From Scleromitrula shiraiana (Eukaryota > Ascomycota > Leotiomycetes > Helotiales > Sclerotiniaceae), in assembly GCA_028455995.1 (NCBI GenBank), contig JABELC010000010.1, positions 620,001 to 684,000 of the forward strand: DNA of 64,000 bases. The letters are read 5' to 3'. A program made the position numbers and the translations under genes. Shown piece after piece: positions 38,909 to 49,590 of the stretch. The stretch's first letter is position 1, and each line of letters starts with the position of its first letter. The notes under the pieces are model-generated. The model was not told where the DNA came from and searched no databases. It saw only the letters and a program-made list of their open reading frames with translations.

Positions 38909-40814
38909 CTAATAACGTCCAAGATACTCCTTCCATACTTTCTCCAAATCATGAGGTCTAAACGGCTCAAATCAATCCCTCCACCAACCCTTACGATGTG
39001 CGCTAACGCCAATATCATTGAGTAATTTGTCAACGTAGGGAATACTATCAAACGCAGCAAAGTTTCCTCGTTCACCATTTGAGAGATGTCTTCGTCGACA
39101 CCAAGCTACCCAAGGCGCAACCTCCTCCTCTCTTACCTCGATCGAAGGTAATTTGATTTTCTTGTCAAAGTAAGCAACGGCCCAAATTGCCTATGCTTCT
39201 GTAACGGAAAACTTATTGCCTGCTGTGATATGGTTCATGAAGAGAATAGAATCATCGCTCAAGGGAGCAATACTATTGTATAGTCGATACGGTGTTGTTC
39301 CAGTAGTTCTGTGAAAATGCGCCGGTGGGTTTGCAAGAAGTGGGTATTTCATTGTTACTTTTTCATCCGCTTCCATCATTAGCTTCTCCCATTTTGCTAT
39401 CATTTCATATGGCTCATCTTCTCCCTGATGAGGTAGACCGAGCTCTACACGGAGGCCGGTACTGAAGTGTTCAATTCCGAGTTTCCAGCCTGTTCCACAT
39501 ATAACGGCATCACAGGGGAAGTGAAAGCCGTCTTTTAAATATAACGTTTTACCACTCAACATCTTTACTTCATCACGATATACGGAGATATTTCTGGCTA
39601 TGAGATCCCAAAAATCATTGTGGTGAAGTGCACCACCGGTGCCGTTCTGCCAAAAAATACTTGAGAAGTAAGTTAGTGGTTTTCCGGATCATATAAACAG
39701 ATAGTGTAGAGTCTCATCAACATGCCAAGAAACAAGTTATGCTTACTCTGTGTCATACTCCAGTTTCTCAAATCCTTTAGCGCTTTTCCGTCCTTCATAG
39801 TCTGCCTCTTTTCGCACTGCCATATCCAAGATGTTGAAAATCTGTTTGATAATTGCCACCCCAATGGTTTTGTTGTGTAGAAAACGTGTCCACCAGGTAT
39901 CTTGATTCCAAAGCGAAGGTTGCAAAGACGACATGATCCTTGGTTGTGCTGCCTCAACGCCATTTTTATATGGTGTTTTTAGATACAGGGGCGCAAAAAA
40001 TCCAGGACCAGTGCCAGCCTTTCGAATGATCCAAGAGACTGTTTTCTCCACGCGTAGTGCTTCATAGATCATGTCTGCAGACGATTTTCCTGCACCGATA
40101 ACCGCAATATGCCTCACGTTTTCAGAAGTCATGACATCCGATTGTCCAAACTCTTCAGAATGTAGTATGACTCCCTCGAACTTCACTCTCCCTTGCAGAT
40201 CTGGCATGTTTGGTATTGAGCTTTCGCCATTCGCAACCATCAACTTCGTAGCCGAAAATACCACGGAGTTATCGTTGGAATCCGTGCATGAGATTTGCCA
40301 CTTCTTGTCTAACTTTTCAATGAATTTGACGTGAACCCCGAAGTGGATTCTGTCACGTAGCGACCGTCCATGATGTTTTAGGTCTACGTATTTTTCCAGA
40401 TATTCTGTAGTGTATCTGGCTTTGAAGCAATCGTTCCTGCAATCTTCTTCTGGAGGTCGTTCCATGGGCACATCGGAGTACTATGCAAGCCCGACGGTCA
40501 AGCCCGACGGTCCATTGAGTTCAGAATTCGTCGTATAGTCTCCCTGGTTAACGACAAGTATATCAAATATCGTGGTGAGTTAGTGAAAGCAGACTTACTC
40601 TGACCAAACACACCCCCTACACCTTGATCTTTCTCTATTAGAGCTAGGTTGTAATCCGGATGTGCATCGAGGTAGCTTTGGGCAGCAATGATTCCAGATA
40701 TACCTATAACCAGTGAGCTATGCATTCTGTGGATCATGATACACTTCATTTGAAAATGAGCCATACCTGCCCCGATGATATCACGACTTCGAAGTCTCTG
40801 GCAGATTTAGCCAT
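38909..40814 (-). pseudogene. Flavin-containing monooxygenase pseudogene
   Basis: The pieces read as a class B flavin monooxygenase. They run from the FAD-binding IIGAGISGI region near 40785-40720, with its exon junction, through SDVPMERPPEED (near 40470), VIGAGKSSADMIYEAL (the NADPH-binding GxGxxG, near 40090), and IFWQNGTGG after a normal intron, to the C-terminal FEPF...KVWKEYLGRY. It is broken in several places. The first exon from ATG 40814 is out of phase with the next by one base, directly in the FAD motif. A 13-bp tandem duplication lies at 40487-40512. In-frame stops occur at 40481-40483 (TAG), 39191-39193 (TAG, in an EAQAIW-like context) and 38972-38974 (TGA, before FEPF). Several stops could come from C-to-T or G-to-A changes. 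It is head-to-head with the MFS pseudogene. Confidence 0.85.
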
Positions 40815-41271
40815 CGTATCCCAATCAACGTGTTAATAGTTTTTCGGCTTGATGGATTTCCGCTCTTTCCTGCTAATTGTTTAGAACGTGTGCAAGATCG
40901 CCATCCCAACTCACTACACTCACTTATATGGTGTTAAGCTTTTTTATATCAAGTTTACTCCAGTATCGAACATATTCATATAACGATTCAATATATGTGA
41001 CAAGAAATAATATCTAGCAAGTACGGAATGCTAGATTCGCGTTATAAAACACATTTCGTGCACATAGGTAGCACCAACTGTTAGATTTGAGAATTTATGA
41101 ACTCAAAACACTGGCATTCAAATAACCAACTAACGACTGTTAGGTTGGGAATTCATCAAATTTCTTATAACAACATTTTAATCAATTGAGTTAAAATATG
41201 AGTGTCCAACAAATCTCTCCTCTGTGTAAACAAAGGCATTCAAGCCTTCTTATATTACACTCTCGGTTGCA
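40815..41271. promoter_or_regulatory. Former bidirectional promoter between two pseudogenes
   Basis: These 457 bp separate the divergent FMO and MFS pseudogenes and are AT-rich. No intact motif stands out, but the arrangement is the usual one for a co-regulated enzyme/exporter pair. Confidence 0.4.
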
Positions 41272-43385
41272 ATGGAAGACACCGGTATAGCAGATAGTTC
41301 TAGGCTCAATGAAGGCTTAGAAGATATAGACAACAACATCACTGACACTTCCGAGATTACTGATGATTCACTCGATAATATAAAGGAGCATGAATACCCC
41401 GGCGGCTTACGGCTCATTGCCATCATCGCAGCCCTTGTCTTGAGTATATTTCTCGTGAGTCTCATGCTCCAATTCTAAACCTTATAGCAGAACACAACTA
41501 ATCTAATCTCATCTAAAGGCATCTCTCGATACTGTAAGAACCTCCCGTTCTCGCAGAACATGAACATATATCGTCTAAAAGATAATGACTTACAAAATAG
41601 ACAATAATCACCACTGCAATTCCCTCCATAATCAACGATTTCCACAGTCTCGACGATGTAGGCTGGTACGGCTCCGCAATGCCCTTCCCTCTTGCAGCAA
41701 CTCAATCAGTCTGGGGAAAAGCCTACAACTATTTTCCCATCAAGCTAGTCTTTATCCTCAGCATCGTGATCTTCGAAATCGGAAGTCTGCTTGCTATGTG
41801 GTAAGTTCACACACTAATCAAATGCAGATGAGGATACACAACTAATAGAAAATAGTCCTTGCGCCAAATAGCCCGACATTCATAGCTGGACGTGCGATAA
41901 TCGGAACGGGATGTGCAGGGACATTCACGGGATGCTTCATCATTATTGCGTATTCTTCGAGACCTCGAATGAGACCTTCGATGACGAGTGCGCTCTTGGC
42001 AACATTTGCAATAGCTCCGGTTGTAGGACCGTTGATTGGAGGTGCTTTTACACAGAATATTACTTGGAGGTGGTGGTATGTTGAGTTGTGAGAACCTTAC
42101 CCTAAAGATTTTCTTGCTGATTTTACGAGTTAGTTTCTATATAAATCTGCCATTTGGGGGGTTTGCAGCTGTAGCTATGAGTTTTGCTTTTCGTCCCCCA
42201 TGGGCTGCGACTCCATTGTCTGCTACAACACGAGAAAAGTTTTTGCAGATGGATATCCTGTGTGTAATATTTATATGCGCTGCTATAGTCTGTTTTACGC
42301 TTGCTATGCAATGGGCGGGCGTACAAAAAGCATGGAAAAGCCCCGATGTTATCGGAACATTGATTGCAACAGTGATATTTCTCATTGCATCTGGAATTAG
42401 ACCAATGGTATCAAGGCGAAAGAGCACTTATCATGCCAAGTTTTCTGAAGAACCGCGTCCTCCTCGTCGGAGCAATTTTCGAATTCTTGTACGTCATATG
42501 TATAGATAATGAAGAAGCGAGACTAACAATCTCCCATTAGTATTGGCGGTTGTTTCAACCTCGCTCTATATTATCTACCGATATATTTGCAAGTTGTTAA
42601 AGGAGTATCAGCTATATCCTCCGGTGTCCATCTCATTCCCCGTACCAAACCTAACCCAGTAATGTAACGACTGACAATACCATTCCAACCCTAACACAGA
42701 TAATAACCGGTACCATAATCAGCATAACAGGTCTCTTCAATCCATTCCTAATCCTTGGACCAGTCATTGCGGAGCCGGCCTACTAATGCTACTTCGACAA
42801 GAATCTACCGCGGGACAATGGGTCGGATTTCAGATTTTGGTAGGATTAGGCGTTGGGTTCTGTCTTACGATTCCTCTGATGCTTTCGCAGGTGGTTGTTA
42901 AGACTAAAGATGTCTCGACCGCTAGCCCTATTATAATATGTAAGCTAACCAATCAACCCCCTTGACCACACTGTTTGGAGCAGATTCTGATAATCAATAA
43001 AACAGTTACGCAATCACTAGGGAGCGCATTTATCCTCCCAGCCGCCCAAGCAATCTTCCAAAGCCAGCTATTAAAATCTCTTCGCACAACAGTTTCTAAT
43101 ATCGATCCTCTAGAAGTTCTAGAAGTTGGTGCAACGAGTAAAGGTGTATCCAGTTTACCCGCAACAAGTCTTCCTGGAATTCTCAGAAGCTATGCCATTG
43201 CCTTGAGATATACGTTTGCGCTTGGAATCCCTGTTGCTGGTGTTGCGTTTGTGGTGAGCTTGTTTATGCCATGGTTTAAATACTGTGATGAGGCAAAGGG
43301 GGATATGGGAGCGAGCGTTGAAACAGGGAGATCGGAAGGTAGTGGAATGGCAGTAGCGACGTGTGAAAGGGAAAAGAATGAATAG
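41272..43385 (+). pseudogene. DHA2-type MFS drug/toxin efflux pump pseudogene
   Basis: Exon fragments rebuild a 14-helix MFS protein of the HC-toxin-pump/DHA2 class. It has an acidic N-terminus, LRLIAIIAALVLSIFL, the fungal motif DFHSLDDVGWYGSAM with ATQSVWGKAY, then VVGPLIGGAFTQ, FYINLPFGG, LYYLPIYLQVVKG and an intact last exon from about 43004 to 43385. Several introns splice normally. However, the frame is lost after LIATVIFLIA near 42390-42400 (the continuation LELDQWYQGERALIMP is in another frame), and again near 42770-42785 between GPVIA and AGLLMLLRQE. A third probable shift lies near 41795-41805. None of these gaps is long enough for an intron. The protein would have exported metabolites across the plasma membrane. 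Confidence 0.85.
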
Positions 43386-43818
43386 GTGAAGAAATGAGCG
43401 ATTATGATATTGCAATGGCATGTTTTATCGCAAAGTAATGCCCGGATTGAAAAGTTGAATGTTCATACTGTAACTAAGCGATTGCATTCGAGATCCATGA
43501 ACGCCTTAGCGTTACATTTCATAATTCAAGCTCATAGATCCAGTTTAATTGAAGGGAAAAGAGACACCTGGTTTCCAAACTCACAATCAAAACTCGTTAC
43601 ATAACTGTAGAAACATGTCTTTCTCATTATGCATTCTGTATCGACAAGGGAAACGGAAAAAGAAAATAGACGCAAACAACCCATAGCGCCAGAATGATCC
43701 TTATGTACACTCGATGAACCTTCCAAAATCGGAGATTTGTGCGTATAATTCCCATCGGAATCGAAAAAGGAGGAGAAATAAGAGACCAAGACTATCCGAC
43801 GCTAAAACAAATCCCAAT
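43386..43818. other. Convergent intergenic region
   Basis: The 3' flanks of the MFS pseudogene and of YPT7 meet here. Nothing else is visible. Confidence 0.6.
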
Positions 43819-44806
43819 TTAACAAGCACATCCATCTCTATCATTCTCGATGTGAATGTTAATTGGATCCGAGTAATCTCCGCTATACTCTTCCGATTCT
43901 TCTTGAGCTAAAGCGTTTCGTGCAATGACTGGGAACGAGTTAGTAAAGGGCGAGATGATCTGCGATGCTTGACTGAAAGTTGCCACTTACCTTCAAATGC
44001 TTGTTCAACGTTGATAGCCTCCTTTGCACTCGTCTCGAAGTATGGAATATTGCCCTTCGAAGTACAGAAAGTCATAGCACGTTTCGAAGAAATCTATCGT
44101 CTCATTAGTGAAGTCCTCATCGTTATTGTCGAACCTCCAACTTACCACTCTCTTGTTCTCCTCAACATCAATCTTGTTGCCTAACACGACCTACTCGAAA
44201 ATCAGTACCAAGTTCCACGCCTCCAAAACCAAAAAACTCACAAATGGGAAGCTTTCCGGATCCCTAGGTGAAGCCTGAATCAAGAATTCATCTCTCCAAC
44301 TGTCCAGCGTATCGAAACTCTTCGAGTTATTAACATCGTAAACAAGAACGCAGCAGTCCGCTCCTCTGTAGAATGCTACCCCTAACGATTGAAATCTTTC
44401 TTGTCCTGCAGTATCCCAAAGCTATGTGCGATCTCATCAGTTGTTATTTCTTCGGTTCGTTTCAACAAAACCCCTCACCTGCATAGTAACCAATCGATCA
44501 TCAACCAAGACCTCTTTGGTTAAGAAATCCGCCCCGATAGTCGCCTTGTAACTCGCGCTGAACTTCTTGTTGACCTACTTCATTATTAGTAACTGCGCGG
44601 AGGGATTTATCGTAGTCGAGAGATCGAAATGTGTTGAGGGAATCGAAGGAATCGCTGCTTAACGTACATATTGGTTCATTAAACTCGTCTTTCCCACACC
44701 GCTATCACCCAAGATGATGACCTGCAAATGCCTCATCAGTACAAAAATTAGTTAGATGCTCAGTGAAAAGTCCAACCTTCAATAAAACCTTCTTTCTGGA
44801 AGACAT
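43819..44806 (-). CDS. YPT7: Rab7-family small GTPase Ypt7
   Basis: Seven exons on the minus strand: 44806-44777, 44721-44668, 44574-44479, 44421-44242, 44190-44146, 44093-43991 and 43928-43819. They give 205 aa, the usual Ypt7 length. All six introns are GT-AG and keep frame. Motifs: P-loop GDSGVGKT (15-22), switch I around YKATIGADF, WDTAGQE, NKID, ETSAK, and a C-terminal Cys-Ala-Cys for geranylgeranylation. Ypt7 sits on late endosomes and vacuoles and recruits HOPS for the fusion of endosomes, autophagosomes and vacuoles with each other. The 10-codon first exon is typical. It is divergent from ATG16, with about 630 bp between the start codons. Confidence 0.97.
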
Positions 44807-45434
44807 ATTTGCTCGTCGTTGATCTAATCTTCTTCTCCTCAGTTGGCGCTAATCTTCTCCCTTCACTTTCTTTCTGAATCGTTTTACTCTTTCAATTAGA
44901 ATAAGGAGCGTGAACAGGTAAAATAAATATTCGTATCAGTCGTAAAAGATCGTTTCTCTTTATGCGCGATGTCGAGATCGATTAAGTCTCTATTGATGTC
45001 GTTGCATGGAATCACTCAGTTGGTTGAAGGGAAGATCAACATTACATCGGAACCTACCAGCAAGCTTCGGCGGCGCCTCTTGCTCACGCTCTCCCGACTA
45101 AAATGATGAACGGAGGACCCGCTAGCGCCGGCCGCTTTACCCTATCAGCTTTCTTATCGAGATCTTGCCTGAGCTTGCTGTACTTGCTGTACTTGCTTGC
45201 ATGATTCAACGTTAATTCACTCCACAGAATCTTATGCATACGAGAATCCGATAGAAATATCAGGCTATATTCATATATTCTCTCTTTTTTCTGTGCGCAT
45301 CCAACTATTCGATGAAGGGAAGGATAATATAACGTGGTGGTTTGTTTCTATGAAGCCTAATAAACATCTATTATAATCAATCATAAGAGCAATGCAGCCT
45401 CATCTCATACATCAAGAAACGGCAATAAGAAACA
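44807..45434. promoter_or_regulatory. Putative bidirectional YPT7/ATG16 promoter
   Basis: These 628 bp lie between two divergent start codons. They include a GC-rich part near 45060-45140 and a short direct repeat of CTTGCTGTA near 45174-45200. The exact initiation sites cannot be placed from sequence alone. Confidence 0.55.
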
Positions 45435-46115
45435 ATGACTTCATGGCGCGATGAATATATCAAAGCCTTACAAGAGCGCGACGAGCGAGAACAAGCCGAA
45501 TATCAAAGATTTGATCCACAGTTTATAGAAGCTTGTATGTCCCATTCTCATCCTTCTTTCTGACCTATTTAATACTAACCTAACATCAACAAAGACACCC
45601 AACTCGTGGATCGAGTCTCCGCACTCACCGCAACAGCTGCTCTCAACGAACCCACAACCGCGACATCCACCACCAAAACCGCATCACCCTCCTCATCACA
45701 GAGCACCAATACCCCCACCCCAAATCCAAACCCCTCACAAGAGATCCTGCAACTCCGGGCCTCACTCTCCGAAGCCCTCCGAGCCTCTTCGTCCTTCCAA
45801 TCCCGTCTGAAAGCCAGCGAAAGTTCTCTGCAGAATCTGCGTAGCAAGAGTGCTTCCGAGTCGAAGCAAATCGAGTCATTAACACGAGAGAGGAATATAT
45901 TAGAAAGGAAGATACGGGATCGGGATGAGGAGTTGAGGGCGAAGACGAAGGGATATCATGATGTGCAGGATGAGATGATATCGTTGAATCTGCAGCTGAA
46001 CATGGCAGAGCAGAACGTAAAGAAGTTGAAGGGTGAGAATAAGGAGTTGATTGATCGATGGATGGCTTTAAAGGGGAAAGAAGCGGATGAGATGAATAGG
46101 AAATTTGGGAATTGA
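45435..46115 (+). CDS. ATG16: Autophagy protein 16 (Atg16)
   Basis: Two exons: 45435-45534 and 45595-46115 (206 aa). The 60-nt intron (GTATGT, CTAAC branch, AAAG acceptor) joins FIEA to YTQLVDR. The N-terminal helix, WRDEYIKALQERDERE, is the Atg5-binding segment. Serine/threonine-rich linker follows (about 50-90). From about 95 to 200 there is a long heptad-rich coiled coil for dimerisation. No WD40 repeats are present, as in yeast and fungal Atg16. The Atg12-Atg5-Atg16 complex sits on the phagophore and directs Atg8 lipidation. It converges with DOT1, 304 bp between stops. Confidence 0.94.
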
Positions 46116-46419
46116 GGACATTATACTTTAGGATATGTTTCGAAGGACATTTTGGTTTGATGAACTGATGAGTAAATATAAAGCTTTTGTAATTGTATTC
46201 ATCCATCGCAACGAATGGTTGTCTATGCTATGCTATGATATGCTTCTCGCTGTATTGGTATATATTAACTATCCAACAAACCCACCAAATGGTATCCCGT
46301 CCAATCCTAATTCAACAATCTTGCCTAAAGTACAAGTTTTGACTCCAAATCTATGCCACCCAAAAAGCCTCTCGCTTTCCAACGAATCCGCACCACCCAG
46401 TAACAAAAAACCCAGCCCT
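46116..46419. other. Convergent gap between ATG16 and DOT1
   Basis: The 304 bp hold the 3' ends of two converging genes. No other feature is seen. Confidence 0.6.
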
Positions 46420-48044
46420 CTAATGTCCTCGAGGATAGAATTTAGCCAATCTACTACTATCTTTTGTCGCAACATAGTAGGTTCCTCCACCTCCTTGCCA
46501 ACTAACTTCACCCACAGCGAATATCTTCTTCTCCACTCTTAGAAGATTGACCGGATTATTGAGGTTGCGTGCATTGATCTCATGGCCATCCGGTACAAAA
46601 CTTTGCAAACTGACTATCTTACACCCATCCTTGAGATCTAAGAACAAGTTCAGAAGACTTTGATTCAGTTCGGGAAGGAAAACTTGGTTGTTGACGACGA
46701 TTACATCGGCTCTTGCCATAGCTTTGTGAATATTTGTATTCTCGAGGAAATCGCCCGACTCCAAATTTACGGAACCAGTATTCAGACCCCAGGCAGCACA
46801 GCGTGCAGCAAACTCCTCCTTTTGTTTCTTGGCAAGTTTGCTCGCATTGGGCATGTATTCGCAACCCCAACTTTCGCAACCAATCTGTAATGCAGCTTGG
46901 ATTACAACGTTGCCAACGCCGGATCCTAGATCCACGAATACTTGATCGGACTTCATGTGTGTATCTTCTGTAAGAATGCGCGATATGAAGGAGAAAAGCA
47001 TTTCGCCGTACACGTAACTTGTGCCATTTTCATACTTTTGAAGCAGTTCCACTGTAGGCGAGACAGCCCTGTCATAAACCTGGTGTAGAATCATCTTGAC
47101 TAGTTTTGGAGACAGCGAGCGCATGCTATCCAGGTTCTTAGCCACGGATCCATCCTTAACACGGCGTTCGATCGCATCGTTGTAAGTGTTCACTGCTGTT
47201 ACGAATTCCGATAATTTCTCCTTGATATCAGCCTTGTCGAATGGTTTCTTGGCATTCGTGATGTTATTGGTCGCTTTTGTTAACTTTCGAATAATGCCGT
47301 CTGGTATTTTAGCGAATTCTTCCCTCTGTTCTTCGGTCAAGTACTCGTTGCTAACAACCTCTGCAATGTCTTTTATTTCATCAAAAGGATCTATCATGTC
47401 TTTTATTCCAACGAATATGACGTCGCCCTCGGAAGCGAGTTGGTATCTGTGTTGACAATGCTTGTCAGTCCCGATCTTCAATATGAAATATGAATAGTTA
47501 ATGGACAAACATACTTCTCCGGTTTGGCAAGACTGGGAAAGTTCAAGGTGACCGAATGACCAGAGTCGCTGCTTGATTTCTCTCTCCTTTTTGTCAAAGT
47601 AGACTCAGACGCATGGATTATCTCATCCCTCTCACTTCGGAATGCGGATCTGTTGCGTAGCCTTCTCTTCACATCAAGATCCTCGCTTTGCACTTTTGTC
47701 CTCTTACTTCCTAGTCTTTCCAGTTCCTCATCGGATTCGCTGTCGCTCTCTAATCGAATCTGACTCGGGCTTCTCCTAGTTGTAATGTTAGGGCTTCTCC
47801 TCGTTATTGATCTGCCCCCGCTATCCCCTCTGTCCTTCCGCTTTGTTCCTACACCATTCGCAGGGCTGGGAACTGTCAATCTACCCCTCACAGGTATATT
47901 CGTATCCGTCTTAACTCGCACATCGTTGCTTGATAGTCTACTCTTAAGTGGCGGTGGCTTCTTGTCGGTTTTAATCTTTTCTATCTTGAATTTTTGTTGG
48001 ACGGGCTGAACACCAGTTCCCTTTTTTTGACCAAAATTTAACAT
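46420..48044 (-). CDS. DOT1: Histone H3-K79 methyltransferase Dot1
   Basis: Two exons on the minus strand: 48044-47515 and 47446-46420 (518 aa). The intron joins AKPEK to YQLASEG at GTATGT...CACAG. Residues 1-176 are basic, serine-rich and disordered, as expected for the nucleosome-binding arm. The catalytic fold includes YGEM (about 323-326) and the AdoMet-binding VFVDLGSGVGN (346-356), followed by WGCEY, SGDFLENTNI, a conserved VNNQVF strand and LQSFVPDG. These are the standard DOT1 motifs in order. The enzyme works in the nucleus on K79 in the core of histone H3, affecting silencing and the DNA-damage checkpoint. The length is near the yeast enzyme (582 aa). Confidence 0.95.
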
Positions 48045-49590
48045 GTTCTCTGCCCTACTTGGACCCCAAAAAGAATGAATTGTATTAGATAGGCTATTAC
48101 CCCCAAAAGGAATATGGTTTCGCTGTTCTGCAATAAAATATATGTTAGATATGCAAAGGAATAAATATTGTTAAAGAACTGTTTGTTGAATATCAAAAGA
48201 GCTGAAATGCAAGAAATTATAGAATAATAAGTATAAGGACAGGACAAGGCGGAAAGTACGACTATAAGAAAAAGTAGAAAGCAGATCTGACAGGCGGGAA
48301 CCGGATTAGGCAAGACTCAGGGCAGGGGTAAAGATTGCATTAGTGTAGATCTATGCATTACGATCACGTGTTGATTATAATTGTTTCTTGATTTGTTGAT
48401 TCTTCGAGTTTTTTCGAGTCCTTCAATCCTTCAAGGGAAGCCGCCATCACCCACAGGTCACACAGGTCGAGATATGTGTTGAGATGGCAACACAGTAAAG
48501 TAACAACCTTGGAAAGTACATACCCAGTAGATAGTAGATGGTATGTAGTAGGAAATATATCTCACAAATACACTGAAGCAAAGACATATAGAGTATATAT
48601 ATATATATATATATATACTCTATTAATATATATATATGAATCAATAGTGCTATGTAGTTAGCATGATCACAATGGTCATTGTACTATCTTAAGAACTGTT
48701 TTATTTTCAATTTTAATTTTTAATTTTTATTCTCATTTTTACTTAGCATTACAAAAACACCTTTCATTCTTTCACAATATTGACCATAGAGTACGACAGA
48801 CATCAAATGTAACTCGCAAAACAAGCAAAAGCAAATCCATAGAAGAAACCTTTCCCATCTGTGCCCTCATCATATCTCATGTCATCCTATTCCATATCAT
48901 ATCTTCAGCCCAAATCTTTTTCTCATATCTATCATGCCAAGACGTAAACAAGAACCATAATGTCGTCAGAAAAAAAAAGAGAGTAGAATGGAAATAGGAA
49001 GTAAGGTCAGGTAATCATGAACACGTATAGGTCATTTACTGTAAGCTCTTTGATGAAATAACTTTTGTAAATTCCCATGATTCCCAAGGTGTTAAAAGAG
49101 GAGATTGGACGAACTCGCATGCGCAAAAGATCAAGAGAACACACAGACATGCCAAATGACAAGATACATAGTATGACATGTCGTTGGGCGAGACTTGTGC
49201 CAAGCCAAAAAGAAGGGGAAGCAAAGGGATTTGTGCAAAGGCCACCCATATGCAATCTAGATGTTGCCAAATACATAAGAGGTAGATAGGAGAAAAGCAG
49301 GGTCTGAAGAGATTTTTGTATAATGTGTGCCTGTCGTTTACTTCCGAGCCAGAAAAGCTGGGATTCATGAGGGCATAACGAAGATCTAGACACATGCTTT
49401 ATAAAGATCCAACGCCGAAAGAAATAGTTCTTTGAGATTCCGAAGAAGGTATAAGAAATTATTTTTGAGGTTTCCAGGGGCATTAAAGTCATGAAGGAGA
49501 ATGACATTATATGCTCAGTGCGCCGAGATATGCTTGCTCGGGTTGTCGATGTCCAGAATTGAACACGACGCTTCTCCTAACCTTTATGAT
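48045..49590. other. Intergenic region upstream of DOT1 and downstream of eIF4B
   Basis: No gene is supported. A 32-bp AT palindrome (48590-48621: AGAG, then alternating TA, then CTCT) could form a hairpin or cruciform. The right part is likely the 3' UTR of the eIF4B gene. Confidence 0.6.

Noticed and set aside
40498..40764. Independent small gene with a start at 40764
   Set aside because: It begins inside the first intron of the monooxygenase pseudogene; the conserved part starts only at the spliced exon.
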